57,985 nt of DNA, taken from contig JACUUX010000011.1 of assembly GCA_014859105.1 (NCBI GenBank), positions 1 to 57,985 on the forward strand, written 5' to 3'. Below the pieces are notes generated by a model. That model did not search any database. It saw only the letters and a list, made by a program, of their open reading frames with translations, and was not told the DNA's origin. Below are positions 24,488 through 33,423 of this stretch, piece by piece. The position numbers and the translations under genes were made by a program. Position 1 is the stretch's first letter; every line of letters begins with the position of its first letter. Source of the stretch: Nitrospirota bacterium. Its GTDB lineage: Bacteria > Nitrospirota > Thermodesulfovibrionia > Thermodesulfovibrionales > SM23-35.

Positions 24488-26230
24488 ATTAAGGTTATAG
24501 ATTTTAATTCCAGGGAGGACAGAGAAACATACAGGCATAGTGTATCCCACATAATGGCTCATGCTGTCAAAGAGCTATTCCCCGATGCCAGGCTGGCAAT
24601 AGGTCCCGCAACAGACGAAGGTTTTTATTATGATTTTGATATAGACAGGACATTCACACCGGAAGACCTCTATTTAATAGAAAAAAAGATGTCAGAAATA
24701 ATAAACAGGAATAATCCGTTTGTGTGTAAAGTTATACCGAGAGAAGAAGCGGTCAAGCTATTTCGAGAGAAAGGTGAAACTTATAAAGTGGAGCTCCTCC
24801 ATGAAATAACGGATGAAAATGTGACTCTTTATCAGGAAGGAGATTTCGTAGATTTATGCAGGGGGCCTCATATTGAATCCGCCGGCCAGGTCAAAGCTTT
24901 CAAATTATTGAGTGTTGCAGGTGCATATTGGAGAGGAAACGAAAAAAATAAAATGCTGCAGAGAATTTATGGAACAGCCTTTACAGATGAGAAAGATTTA
25001 AAAAAATATCTTGATTTCCTTGAGGAGGTTAAGAAGAGGGATCACAGGAGGCTTGGTAAGGAACTTGAACTATTCAGCATAGGCGAAGAGATAGGGGCCG
25101 GACTGATTATATGGCATCCAAACGGAGCATTGATAAGAAGGACAATAGAAGAATTCTGGCTTAATGAACACTACAGGGCAGGTTACAAGATTCTCTACAC
25201 TCCGCATATAGCAAAACTTGATTTGTGGAAGAAGAGTGGTCATCTCGATTTCTACAGGGAGAACATGTATTCTCCTATGGAGATTGAAGGTGTGGATTAT
25301 GAGATTAAGCCTATGAACTGTCCTTTTCATATACATGTATACAAAAGCTCTTTAAGGAGCTACAAGGAATTGCCCATAAAATATGCTGAACTCGGAACAG
25401 TTTACAGGTATGAACGGTCTGGTGTTTTACATGGCCTTCTGCGTGTGAGAGGCTTTACGCAGGATGATGCACACATATTCTGCAGGGAAGACCAGATAGA
25501 AGATGAGGTTCTCAATGTCCTTGATTTCACTCTATATGTATTGAAAACTTTCGGGTTTAAACAATATGATACTTATCTTTCAACAAGACCTGAACATTAT
25601 GTTGGAACACCTGAAAGCTGGGAGAGGGCGACCAATGCACTCAAAAATGCTCTTGAGCTAAAGGGGCTTTCTTATGATATTGACCCGGGAGAGGGGGTTT
25701 TCTACGGCCCTAAAATAGACATAAAGGTAAAAGATGTACTCAACAGACCATGGCAATGCAGCACAATTCAGGTTGATTTCAATAACCCTGAAAGGTTTGA
25801 TATAACATACAGAGGAAGCGAAGACAAAGAGCAAAGGCCTATAATGATACACAGGGCACTGATGGGGTCATTAGAAAGGTTTTTCGGGATACTGATAGAG
25901 CATTACGCGGGAGCTTTCCCTGTATGGCTTGCGCCTTTACAGGTCAAAGTTCTTACAATAGCAAAAAGGCATAATGATTATGCAAGAAATTTAACTGAGA
26001 AATTGAAGTCAGAAGAAATAAGGGCAGAGTCAGATCTTGAGAATGAGAAAATCGGTTATAAAATCCGAAATGCTACTGTAATGAAAGTGCCATATTTGGT
26101 TATAATAGGTGACAGGGAAGTATCGGAAGGGAATATAACAGTTAGAAAACGCACAGGTGAGAATATAGGCCCATTTACAATAGACAAATTTATCCGGATA
26201 ATAAAAAAGGAAATAGACAGCAAACAGTAG
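24488..26230 (+). CDS. thrS: Threonyl-tRNA synthetase, TGS-less, with probable ATT start
   Basis: Charges tRNA-Thr. No ATG, GTG or TTG occurs in frame between the stop at 24455 and the ATG at 24554, yet the codons from 24488 encode IDFNSREDRETYRHSVSH. This includes H17 and H21, which with C124 and H128 (CRGPH) form the editing-site histidine/cysteine set. A GAGGAGG box lies 7 bases before the ATT at 24488, so I place the start there (580 residues). The N-terminal TGS domain of E. coli ThrRS is absent. Class II motifs and the zinc-binding cysteine (MNCPFHIH) follow, then a C-terminal anticodon domain. Confidence 0.93.
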   Translation: MKVIDFNSREDRETYRHSVSHIMAHAVKELFPDARLAIGPATDEGFYYDFDIDRTFTPEDLYLIEKKMSEIINRNNPFVCKVIPREEAVKLFREKGETYKVELLHEITDENVTLYQEGDFVDLCRGPHIESAGQVKAFKLLSVAGAYWRGNEKNKMLQRIYGTAFTDEKDLKKYLDFLEEVKKRDHRRLGKELELFSIGEEIGAGLIIWHPNGALIRRTIEEFWLNEHYRAGYKILYTPHIAKLDLWKKSGHLDFYRENMYSPMEIEGVDYEIKPMNCPFHIHVYKSSLRSYKELPIKYAELGTVYRYERSGVLHGLLRVRGFTQDDAHIFCREDQIEDEVLNVLDFTLYVLKTFGFKQYDTYLSTRPEHYVGTPESWERATNALKNALELKGLSYDIDPGEGVFYGPKIDIKVKDVLNRPWQCSTIQVDFNNPERFDITYRGSEDKEQRPIMIHRALMGSLERFFGILIEHYAGAFPVWLAPLQVKVLTIAKRHNDYARNLTEKLKSEEIRAESDLENEKIGYKIRNATVMKVPYLVIIGDREVSEGNITVRKRTGENIGPFTIDKFIRIIKKEIDSKQ

Positions 26231-26282
26231 ATAGTAAACGGATATTTTTTTCTGTGTGCTGTTTGCTATATGCTGTCTATTT
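26211..26282. repeat. Inverted heptanucleotide arrays spanning the thrS stop codon
   Basis: Left arm units AATAGAC, AGCAAAC, AGTAGAT, AGTAAAC; right arm units GTGTGCT, GTTTGCT, ATATGCT, GTCTATT. The outermost 12 bases pair perfectly (AAATAGACAGCA / TGCTGTCTATTT). The structure covers the last thrS codons and ends 8 bases before the infC ribosome binding site. Confidence 0.8.
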
Positions 26283-26301
26283 TAAAGATGGAGGTGAGAG
26301 C

Positions 26302-26796
26302 ATAGCAAAGGATATAAGGGTTAATGAACAAATAAGATCAAAACAGGTCAGACTTATAGATATTAACGGAGAACAGCTCGGGATAATACCGGTAAATGAG
26401 GCCTTAAAGATTGCAAATGAAAAAGGATTCGATCTAGTAGAGGTAGCACCGAATGTCGTACCTCCTGTGTGTAAGATACTCGATTTTGGAAAGTACAGAT
26501 ATCAGTTGAGTAAGAAACAGACCCAGAAAAAGACAATGGGCGTCAAAGAGATTAAGATCAGGCCACAGATAACAGAAAATGATCTCGGGCTGAAGGTGAA
26601 AAATATAAGACGTTTTCTTGATGAAGGCAACAAGGCAAAGATAACGATGTTTTTCAGGGGAAGAGAGGTAATAAGACCGGAAATCGGGATGAAGGTATTC
26701 GGGAAATTGATTGAATTACTTACAGGAAAGTTTAATATAGAACAGGCACCGAAGCTCGAAGGCAATCATATTACGATGATAGTTTCGCCTAAATAA
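26302..26796 (+). CDS. infC: Translation initiation factor IF-3, with probable ATA start
   Basis: IF-3 binds the 30S subunit and checks the start codon. The homologous sequence begins AKDIRVNEQIRSKQVRLID, directly after ATA at 26302, and a GGAGGTG box lies 5 bases upstream. The only in-frame ATG is in the upstream repeat. The resulting 164 residues match the family length. A non-AUG start is expected: E. coli infC uses AUU, which lets IF-3 repress its own translation. rpmI and rplT follow in the usual order. Confidence 0.95.
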   Translation: MAKDIRVNEQIRSKQVRLIDINGEQLGIIPVNEALKIANEKGFDLVEVAPNVVPPVCKILDFGKYRYQLSKKQTQKKTMGVKEIKIRPQITENDLGLKVKNIRRFLDEGNKAKITMFFRGREVIRPEIGMKVFGKLIELLTGKFNIEQAPKLEGNHITMIVSPK

Positions 26797-26814
26797 AAGC
26801 CGGGAGGATGAGAA

Positions 26815-27012
26815 ATGCCGAAAATTAAAACACATAGAGGAGCAGCAAAGAGATTTAAAATTACCGGAACAGGTAAGATTAAGAGAAGAAAAAGTAATAA
26901 GAGCCATCTTCTTACAGGAAAATCTTCCAAAAGGACAAGAAGGCTCAGAAAATCAGCTTTAATTTCTGATAAGGAATATGTTAAGATTAAAAGGCTTTTA
27001 CCATATCTCTAA
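26815..27012 (+). CDS. rpmI: 50S ribosomal protein bL35
   Basis: A 65-residue, very basic ribosomal protein with the conserved start [20 protein letters not shown] and the [16 protein letters not shown] segment. GGGAGGATG-type ribosome binding site. It lies 18 bases after infC. Confidence 0.96.
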   Translation: MPKIKTHRGAAKRFKITGTGKIKRRKSNKSHLLTGKSSKRTRRLRKSALISDKEYVKIKRLLPYL

Positions 27013-27055
27013 ATTATTTTCATGACAGGCGTAGCAGTTAAATCGAGGAGGAATA

Positions 27056-27403
27056 ATGCCGAGGGCAAAAGGTGGATATAAGACAAGAAGAAGAAGGAAA
27101 TCTGTGCTCGAAAAGGCCAAGGGCTATTACGGAGCTAAAAGCCGTCTTTACAGGGTTGCCACCGAGGCTGTTGACAAGGCACTGCGATATGCATACAGGG
27201 ATCGCAAAGCAAAAAAACGTGAATTCAGGTCTCTCTGGATTATAAGGATAAATGCTGCTGCCCGTGCCCTTGGATTGACATACAGCGAGTTGATGTCGAG
27301 GCTGAGGAAAGAAAATATTGCATTAAACAGGAAAGCACTTGCTGACATGGCGTATAATGACCCTTCTGCTTTTAATCAGCTTGTTGAAAAAGTAAAAAAT
27401 TGA
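27056..27403 (+). CDS. rplT: 50S ribosomal protein bL20
   Basis: A 115-residue protein beginning [15 protein letters not shown], with the [20 protein letters not shown] block. It is required for early 50S assembly. In E. coli and Bacillus it represses the infC operon by binding its leader; whether that happens here cannot be seen. A GAGGAGG site lies upstream. Confidence 0.97.
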   Translation: MPRAKGGYKTRRRRKSVLEKAKGYYGAKSRLYRVATEAVDKALRYAYRDRKAKKREFRSLWIIRINAAARALGLTYSELMSRLRKENIALNRKALADMAYNDPSAFNQLVEKVKN

Positions 27404-27411
27404 AATAAAAA

Positions 27412-28425
27412 GTGGAAGAAATCCTTTCACTAAAAAATTCATTTCTCGAGGACTCCAAATCAGTCAATTCTCTGGCTGACCTTCAACAGCTAAAAGTTAA
27501 GTATCTGGGGAAAAAGGGTCTTGTGACATCAAAACTCAAGACCCTTTCTTCTATCCCTCCTGAACTCAGACCGGCATCCGGAAAGGCTGTAAATGAAGTT
27601 AAAGTTTATATTGAAGAAGAGATAAAGCGTAAAGAATCACTTCTCAAACAGGAAGAACATAAGAGGAGAATCCTCTCAGAAGCTATTGATATAACCCTTC
27701 CCGGAAAATTTACACCTTTTGGCAGAGAGCACCCCATTAATAAGATACTTTCCGAGATAACAGATATATTTGTTTCCATGGGCTTTGCGGTAGAAGAAGG
27801 ACCCGAGGTAGAGCTTGATTATTATAATTTCGAGGCATTGAATATTCCCAAAAACCATCCTGCAAGGGATATGCAGGACACGTTTTACATTTCAGATGAA
27901 GTTGTGTTAAGAACCCATACCTCACCTGTGCAGGTCAGGGTCATGGAAAGGAAAAATCCTCCTTTAAAGGTTATTGCCCCTGGAAAGGTTTACCGGTGCG
28001 ATGCAGATATCTCTCATACACCCATGTTCCATCAGGTAGAGGGTTTCATGGTTGATACGGATATCGCTTTTAGCGACCTTAAAGGTGTGCTTGAATCGTT
28101 TATACACAGCATCGTCGGGATAGAAACACCTATAAGATTCAGGCCGAGCTTTTTCCCCTTTACTGAACCGAGTGCTGAGATAGATATTGGTTGTATATTC
28201 TGTTCAGGAGAAGGCTGTAGAGTATGCAAGACCACGGGATGGCTGGAGATTCTGGGTGCAGGGATGATAAACCCGAAGGTCTTCGAAATGGTAGGCTATG
28301 ATACCGATGTCTATTCAGGATTCGCTTTCGGTATGGGAGTCGAGAGGATAGCAATGCTTAAATACTCGATAGATGATATCAGGATTTTCTTTGAGAATGA
28401 TATGCGTTTTTTAAAGCAGTTCTGA
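27412..28425 (+). CDS. pheS: Phenylalanyl-tRNA synthetase alpha subunit
   Basis: Catalytic subunit of the (alpha-beta)2 enzyme, 337 residues. It has an N-terminal coiled coil (about 1-90) and a class II catalytic core with [34 protein letters not shown] and the C-terminal [16 protein letters not shown] motif 3. The start is GTG at 27412, 8 bases after rplT. Its partner pheT, normally the next gene, lies 9.4 kb downstream. Confidence 0.96.
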   Translation: MEEILSLKNSFLEDSKSVNSLADLQQLKVKYLGKKGLVTSKLKTLSSIPPELRPASGKAVNEVKVYIEEEIKRKESLLKQEEHKRRILSEAIDITLPGKFTPFGREHPINKILSEITDIFVSMGFAVEEGPEVELDYYNFEALNIPKNHPARDMQDTFYISDEVVLRTHTSPVQVRVMERKNPPLKVIAPGKVYRCDADISHTPMFHQVEGFMVDTDIAFSDLKGVLESFIHSIVGIETPIRFRPSFFPFTEPSAEIDIGCIFCSGEGCRVCKTTGWLEILGAGMINPKVFEMVGYDTDVYSGFAFGMGVERIAMLKYSIDDIRIFFENDMRFLKQF

Positions 28426-28508
28426 TTATCGCAACTGTTTTTGGGTTCAATAAATTCTCTTTTCCATGATAATCCTAATAATATTGAAGAACAAAGTTTC
28501 AGGGTAAT

Positions 28509-29027
28509 ATGATTAAGGAAAAAGGAATTGTTGATTTTAGCTTGCCAGGGGAAGAAAAACGCTGGGAGATAGTGAATGATGTGGTTATGGGCGGTATATC
28601 TAAAAGCCAGCTATCAATCACACCAGATAAGACAGCTCTCTTCCGTGGGGAAGTTTCACTTGAAAATTTTGGAGGCTTTGCCTCGGTGCGGACTTATCCT
28701 CAGGACTATCAATTAGAAAGTTACAAGGGCATTTCTATTCGAATCAAGGGCGACGGCAAAAGATACCGGCTTCGTCTAAGAACAGATGATAAGCCTGACG
28801 GCATCGCATATCAGGCACTCTTTAATACTAAATCAGGAAAATGGATTAATGTGAATTTGCCTTTTAAAGACTTTATACCAGTTTATCGCGGACGTATGGT
28901 TTCCGGAGCATCTCCATTGGAGCCCTCTCGTATACAAAGAATCGGCTTTATGATTGCTGATAAGCAGGCAGGACCTTTCAATCTTGAGATCTCATGGATA
29001 AAGGCTTATTCAGAAGAAGATTTATAA
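28509..29027 (+). CDS. CIA30-family protein
   Basis: The 172-residue protein matches the CIA30 (complex I intermediate-associated protein 30) domain: VNDVVMGGISKSQLS near the start, NFGGFASVRT, GISIRIKGDGKRYRLRLR and the carbohydrate-binding-like jelly roll ending NLEISWIKAY. Bacterial members have no proven function. No signal peptide is seen. It is the first gene of the block separating pheS from pheT, and CAGGG precedes the ATG. Confidence 0.85.
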   Translation: MIKEKGIVDFSLPGEEKRWEIVNDVVMGGISKSQLSITPDKTALFRGEVSLENFGGFASVRTYPQDYQLESYKGISIRIKGDGKRYRLRLRTDDKPDGIAYQALFNTKSGKWINVNLPFKDFIPVYRGRMVSGASPLEPSRIQRIGFMIADKQAGPFNLEISWIKAYSEEDL

Positions 29028-29087
29028 TGGATAACAGTTAATAATATCCGGATACAGCATCATAACATTCGTAGTTTTATTTTCCTT

Positions 29088-29864
29088 TTACAAGGTATCT
29101 TTTTCTGAATTTAATATTTTTTTTGAAATTTGCAACCAATGCTTGATGACCTTATTTTCAATTTCGTCGTCTGTAAAGGTATTGCCTTGTTGTAAGTAGA
29201 AAAGTCTGGCTGTATAGAATGCATTAGATAACAAAGCTCCTATGAGTTTTGCCTTTTCTTGCGCGTCCTGTACCTTAGCTTCAATTAAACTACTCTTAAG
29301 AGCGTCTGTTGAAAAAACCTCGGATTTTTCAGATGTATATTTTTCTTGTACAAAGTTGCTCTCGCTTTTTTCTATATCGATTTCTTTAATTTCCATTTCT
29401 GGGGCGAATCTGTCCTTGATGCTAATATAACGAAGCTCTTTCTTGATTCCGTAATATTTTTCAAAAGCATTGAGTAATCTTAATTCTGTAATTACATAAG
29501 GAATGATCTCAAAACCTGTTATAAACCTCAGATCATCGATAACTTTGATATCTTTGGGATTCAGCATAGCTACATAGAGTTTATGCCGCTCAATCTTGAA
29601 TGGGAGAATTTTGTATTTTTCTACGATCTCCTTGCTGATAAGATTAATTACATCCTCAGGAATGGAATTAACCATATCAGGACTTACTGTCGGTAAGTTG
29701 AGAAATTTACCAAGAAACAATGCAAGCTTTGCATCATCAATAAATCGTAACTCGACGAGGTTTGTGTCAATTCTGCCGCCAAATACAACTTGTCTTTCAA
29801 GTGCCTCTTTCAGTTTTTTCTCTGTTATTATGCCTTCTTTTACTAAGGCTTCGCCAAGTTTCAT
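29088..29864 (-). CDS. Stand-alone MshEN (GspE/PilB N-terminal) domain protein
   Basis: The 258-residue protein begins with an MshEN_N/T2SSE_N fold (MKLGEALVKEGIITEKKLKEAL, then RIDTNLVELRFIDDAKLALFLGKFLNLP) followed by the second half (INLISKEIVEKYKILPFK, LYVAMLNPKD). The C-terminal part (about 145-258) is helical and unrecognised. The ATPase domain of PilB/GspE is absent. MshEN domains can bind cyclic di-GMP, so this may be a c-di-GMP effector; that is inference. It is convergent with the CIA30 gene. Confidence 0.75.
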   Translation of the reverse strand: MKLGEALVKEGIITEKKLKEALERQVVFGGRIDTNLVELRFIDDAKLALFLGKFLNLPTVSPDMVNSIPEDVINLISKEIVEKYKILPFKIERHKLYVAMLNPKDIKVIDDLRFITGFEIIPYVITELRLLNAFEKYYGIKKELRYISIKDRFAPEMEIKEIDIEKSESNFVQEKYTSEKSEVFSTDALKSSLIEAKVQDAQEKAKLIGALLSNAFYTARLFYLQQGNTFTDDEIENKVIKHWLQISKKILNSEKDTL

Positions 29865-29939
29865 AATTTTATCTTCTCTAAAGTAAGTATATAAGATTTT
29901 TCTCTATTATAAAACAGATAAATTTTTTCAGTATAAACA

Positions 29940-30087
29940 TTAACCCAAAAAATGCAGTTAGTCCCATAAAGCCTTACAAATACATGAGATGCTGAAATAA
30001 ATTCAGCATGACATTATTATGCATAAAGCCTTGATAATTGTCATTCTGAACTCGATTCGGAATCTCTAACTGCATTTTTTGGGTTAA
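29940..30087. repeat. MITE-like element with 22-bp perfect terminal inverted repeats
   Basis: The left end (TTAACCCAAAAAATGCAG and four more bases, 29940-29961) and the right end (30066-30087) are exact reverse complements. The 148-bp interior holds two other repeat motifs: GAGATGCTGAA..TTCAGCATGAC and GTCATTCTGAACTCG..CGGAATCTC. Single ends of the family recur at 37601, 39923, 56861 and 57909. The rest of the 730-bp gap (29865-30594) shows no convincing gene. Confidence 0.85.
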
Positions 30088-30594
30088 CAAAAGCAAGATG
30101 GATGCCAAAATACAACTTGTTGTTTTTTTTAACTTATAAAATATAAGATTTATATATATCAGGCAATATGACCTTCAGTTGGGAAGGTATTCCAGATGAT
30201 GCATTCATGATTCTTTGGCTTGATAAATCAACGACTAACCCAGTATCAGGACTTGCAAAATATAGAGACGAATTTAATGAAATATGATCGGTTTTCCAGT
30301 GAGCCGTGATGTTACTGACTTCTCTTTGACCTTTCAATAACTTCCTGAAATATTTTCTCAAGATATTTGTAAGATTACAAATGAGAATCGACAATATAAA
30401 TTTGTTGATTTTATACTCCAATATTTGACAAATAAACAGTTTTTTGATTTCATATTATTAAGCCTATGGGTAGCTGTTCAAAATAAGACTTAATAAAATT
30501 AAATCATTATTTAGAAGATAGTTTTCTTTTTACCAGAGACAAATCCTCTTAATGTGTTTATAAAAGGTAGATTTTATAAGCAGGGGCGGCAAAC

Positions 30595-30855
30595 ATGAAT
30601 GAAGAAAAGATCGGGATAGTTAGCAATTACTACAAGAATATAGGGGTAGCAGCAGTAATCTTAGAAGGAACCTTGGCGGTTGGAGATACTATTCACATAA
30701 AAGGTCATAAAACTGATTTTACACAGAAGCTGGAATCTATGCAGATTGAACACAAGAATATAGAGAAGGCAAAAGAAGGCGATGATGTTGGTATCAAGGT
30801 AAATCAAGATATAAGGAAACATGATATTGTCTACAAATTAATGGAACAAGTATAG
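30595..30855 (+). CDS. EF-Tu domain II-like small protein
   Basis: An 86-residue beta-barrel protein resembling domain 2 of translational GTPases. IGIVSNYYKNIGVAAVILEGTLAVGDTIHIKGHKTDFTQ (in pieces), SMQIEHKNIEKAKEGDDVGIKV and DIVYKL follow the EF-Tu/IF-2 domain II pattern. There is no GTPase domain. Function is unknown. It lies 4 bases upstream of the sigma factor gene, so the two are co-transcribed. Confidence 0.85.
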   Translation: MNEEKIGIVSNYYKNIGVAAVILEGTLAVGDTIHIKGHKTDFTQKLESMQIEHKNIEKAKEGDDVGIKVNQDIRKHDIVYKLMEQV

Positions 30856-30859
30856 AGCT

Positions 30860-32281
30860 ATGAGGGAATCGGATATTTTTGACGAGGTTATAGATTTAGG
30901 TAAGAGGCGAGGAATAATTACCTATGACGAGATAAACAATGTCTTTCCTTCAGAATTTGTTTCGCCACAAGAGTTAGAAGACCTTATGGATATCTTTCAA
31001 GATATGGGTGTTAAGGTTGTAGATAGTCAGAGAAATTCAACTAACGGAGAAGAAATTTTAGAAGAAGAGGAACAATGGAAACATGAAAAAGCAGAAGACC
31101 TTGTTACGGCATATTTTCAATCAATGGGAAATATTTCAATACTTACAAAGGATGAAGAAACACAGCTTGCAAAGACAATAGAAGAAGGAGAAGAGATTAT
31201 TGAAGAAATAATTACAGCATTACCTTTATACAAAAAAATCGAAGCAAGTTTGAACGGAAAAGAACAAGAGGATTTAAATAACTCAGAAAAAGCCCTAAAC
31301 ATGAGTTTGAACATACTCGACAACCTTATGATGAAAATAGAGACAGCAGGTAGAAGGATTGCAAGACATGGAACTCTAAAGGATTTAAAAAAATTAATTA
31401 AAGAAAAAAAGAGAAACGGTACCGATCCTATCAAGTTAGATACTCTTGCAAAAGAAGTACAAGCCGAATATAAACAGGTTGAATCAGAAGTTGGAACTAA
31501 AATTGACGAATTAAAAACGAAGTATGCAAGGATTTCCAAAGCAAAACAACTTATTGGTGAGGCAAAGAATGAATTAATAACTCAAAACCTGAGACTGGTA
31601 GTAAATATTGCCAAGAATTATTCGGGGAAAGGTCTTTCCTTGCTTGACCTTATTCAGGAAGGCAATATCGGGCTAATGAAAGCTGTAAATAAGTTTGACT
31701 ATAAAAAGGGATTTAAATTCAGTACCTATGCAACATGGTGGATAAAACAGGCAATAAATAGAGCAGTCGTTGATAAGACAAGAACAATCAGAGTTCCTGT
31801 ACATATGGTGGAATTTTATAACAGGGTTAACAAAGTCTCCAAAAAATTAACACAGCAATTTTGGAGAGAACCAAGCAAAGAAGAAATTGCTCAAGAATTA
31901 GGGGTTTCGCCAGGAAAAGTCGAAACCTTATTCAGGGCAATACAGACTCCGATAGCTCTTCAAAGTCCAATTGGTGATGAGCATTCAACAATTGAAGACT
32001 TTATAGATGATAAGAATGCTTCTTCTCCATACTTTAATGCAGAACAGAACGATATCACAGAGAAGATACTGAAGATTCTGCACACTCTCCATCCAAAAGA
32101 AGAGCTGGTTATAAAGATGAGATTTGGTATTGGGTTTGATAGAGACCATACCCTTGAAGAAGTGGGGAAATATCTTTCCATCACACGAGAAAGAGTTAGA
32201 CAGATAGAAGTGAAAGCCTTAAGAAAACTGAGACATCCAAATAGACTCAAATTATTAAAAGTATTAAATTTTGAAAAGTGA
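30860..32281 (+). CDS. RNA polymerase sigma factor, RpoD/SigA family
   Basis: A 473-residue sigma-70 with region 1.1 (EVIDLGKRRGIITYDEINNV), region 1.2 (AYFQSMGNISILTKDEETQLAKTIEEGEEI), a short non-conserved region, region 2 (NLRLVVNIAKNY, LLDLIQEGNIGLMKAVNKFDY, FSTYATWWIKQAI), region 3 and region 4 (TLEEVGKYLSITRERVRQIE). The housekeeping rpoD commonly sits with dnaG, which is not here, so this could be either the primary factor or a group 2 paralogue. The neighbours EF-Tu-like and TusA-like genes overlap or nearly touch it. Confidence 0.9.
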   Translation: MRESDIFDEVIDLGKRRGIITYDEINNVFPSEFVSPQELEDLMDIFQDMGVKVVDSQRNSTNGEEILEEEEQWKHEKAEDLVTAYFQSMGNISILTKDEETQLAKTIEEGEEIIEEIITALPLYKKIEASLNGKEQEDLNNSEKALNMSLNILDNLMMKIETAGRRIARHGTLKDLKKLIKEKKRNGTDPIKLDTLAKEVQAEYKQVESEVGTKIDELKTKYARISKAKQLIGEAKNELITQNLRLVVNIAKNYSGKGLSLLDLIQEGNIGLMKAVNKFDYKKGFKFSTYATWWIKQAINRAVVDKTRTIRVPVHMVEFYNRVNKVSKKLTQQFWREPSKEEIAQELGVSPGKVETLFRAIQTPIALQSPIGDEHSTIEDFIDDKNASSPYFNAEQNDITEKILKILHTLHPKEELVIKMRFGIGFDRDHTLEEVGKYLSITRERVRQIEVKALRKLRHPNRLKLLKVLNFEK

Positions 32282-32523
32282 AAAAAATTGAAGTCCGCAA
32301 AAAGAATATAAAGATACTGGATACCACAGGGTTACAATGTTCTCAGGCTGTATTAAAAATTGCTGCAAAATCTGCGGACATGAAACCAGGCAACCTCATA
32401 GAGGTAGTTGCTGATTGTCCGACCTTTGAAAAAGATGTCCGCTACTGGTGTAAAAGAGTTCATGGAACGCTTCTCTGGATAAGAATAGAAGAAGATAAAA
32501 AGCGTTGCCAAATGCAGTTTTAA
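32278..32523 (+). CDS. TusA/SirA-like protein
   Basis: An 81-residue protein with the TusA fold signature: ILDTTGLQCSQAVLKIA, PGNLIEVVADCPTFEKDVRYWCKR. The usual CPxP active-site motif is replaced by CSQA, keeping the cysteine but losing both prolines. Sulfur-carrier activity is therefore uncertain. The GTG start overlaps the sigma factor stop (GTGA), so translation is coupled. Confidence 0.82.
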   Translation: MKKIEVRKKNIKILDTTGLQCSQAVLKIAAKSADMKPGNLIEVVADCPTFEKDVRYWCKRVHGTLLWIRIEEDKKRCQMQF

Positions 32524-32617
32524 AAACAATCGTAAAAGTAATCTGAAGCTCGCACTTGCAAATAGTACAAAAATTTAATAGATTTTAATATAGTAAATCA
32601 ATAAGATGGGCAGATAG

Positions 32618-33271
32618 ATGGTTGACTATTATAAAGAATTAGTCAAATTAGGAAATAATGTTTTAGGACTTGGCGCATTAGCCGAGCAAGCGATACAAGA
32701 TTCTGTCAAATCTCTCGTTGAAAGGAAGAGCGACATTGCGAAAAAGGTTATCAAAAGAGATCGGGAGATTAATGATTTAGATGTTGCAATAGACGAAGAC
32801 TGTATAAGACTCTTAGCTCTTGGGCAGCCAAGGGCAAGAGACTTAAGATTCATAGCAACAACTCTAAAGATCACAACAGACCTTGAAAGGATAGGTGACC
32901 TATCAGTTAATATTGCTGAAAGAGCGATAGAGTTGAATAAAGAACCGCAATTAAAACCTTATATAGATATTCCACGTATGGCTGAGATTGCTCAGGAAAT
33001 GGTAAAGGATTCTCTTGATGCCTATGTGAGAGGCTGTACAAGCCTTCCGTATGATGTTATAAAGAAGGATGATGAAATAGACAACCTGATGGAGCAGGTT
33101 TTTAATGAACTCCTTTTCTATATGATACAAGATCAACGTACTGTATCACGAGCAGTCAGGATCAGTTATGTTGCAAAATATCTTGAACGAATTGCTGACC
33201 ATGCAACGAACATTGCGGAGATGGTTATTTACATGTGCAAAGGGAAAATAGTAAGACATAAAGTGAAGTAG
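32618..33271 (+). CDS. phoU: Phosphate-signalling protein PhoU
   Basis: The 217-residue all-helical protein has two three-helix bundles with the conserved metal-binding motifs (IDEDCIRLLALGQPRARDLRFI and VARAVRISYVAKYLERIADHATNIAE-like segments). PhoU links the Pst phosphate transporter to the PhoR kinase. No pst or pho genes are adjacent here; it sits about 95 bases after the TusA-like gene. Confidence 0.92.
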   Translation: MVDYYKELVKLGNNVLGLGALAEQAIQDSVKSLVERKSDIAKKVIKRDREINDLDVAIDEDCIRLLALGQPRARDLRFIATTLKITTDLERIGDLSVNIAERAIELNKEPQLKPYIDIPRMAEIAQEMVKDSLDAYVRGCTSLPYDVIKKDDEIDNLMEQVFNELLFYMIQDQRTVSRAVRISYVAKYLERIADHATNIAEMVIYMCKGKIVRHKVK

Positions 33272-33423
33272 TCACGAATATTGGATATGACCTTCATATG
33301 AGCTTGATTGCTTCCTGAAGTCGTGATTTTCGAATTTATCAAGCAGGATAACATTACAATCGCAAATCAACAATCTGTAATTTTTCTATTGTAGAATATA
33401 GTCAAGCCTGTACTTGAAGAGAT

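Noticed and set aside
29940-30087. CRISPR array
   Set aside because: The repeats are single inverted pairs of different families; no direct repeats with regular unique spacers occur here or elsewhere in the window, and no cas genes are present.
30134-30421. A 95-codon minus-strand frame in the gap before the EF-Tu-like gene
   Set aside because: TTG start, no ribosome binding site, no recognisable motif, and it lies in repeat-rich AT-biased DNA.
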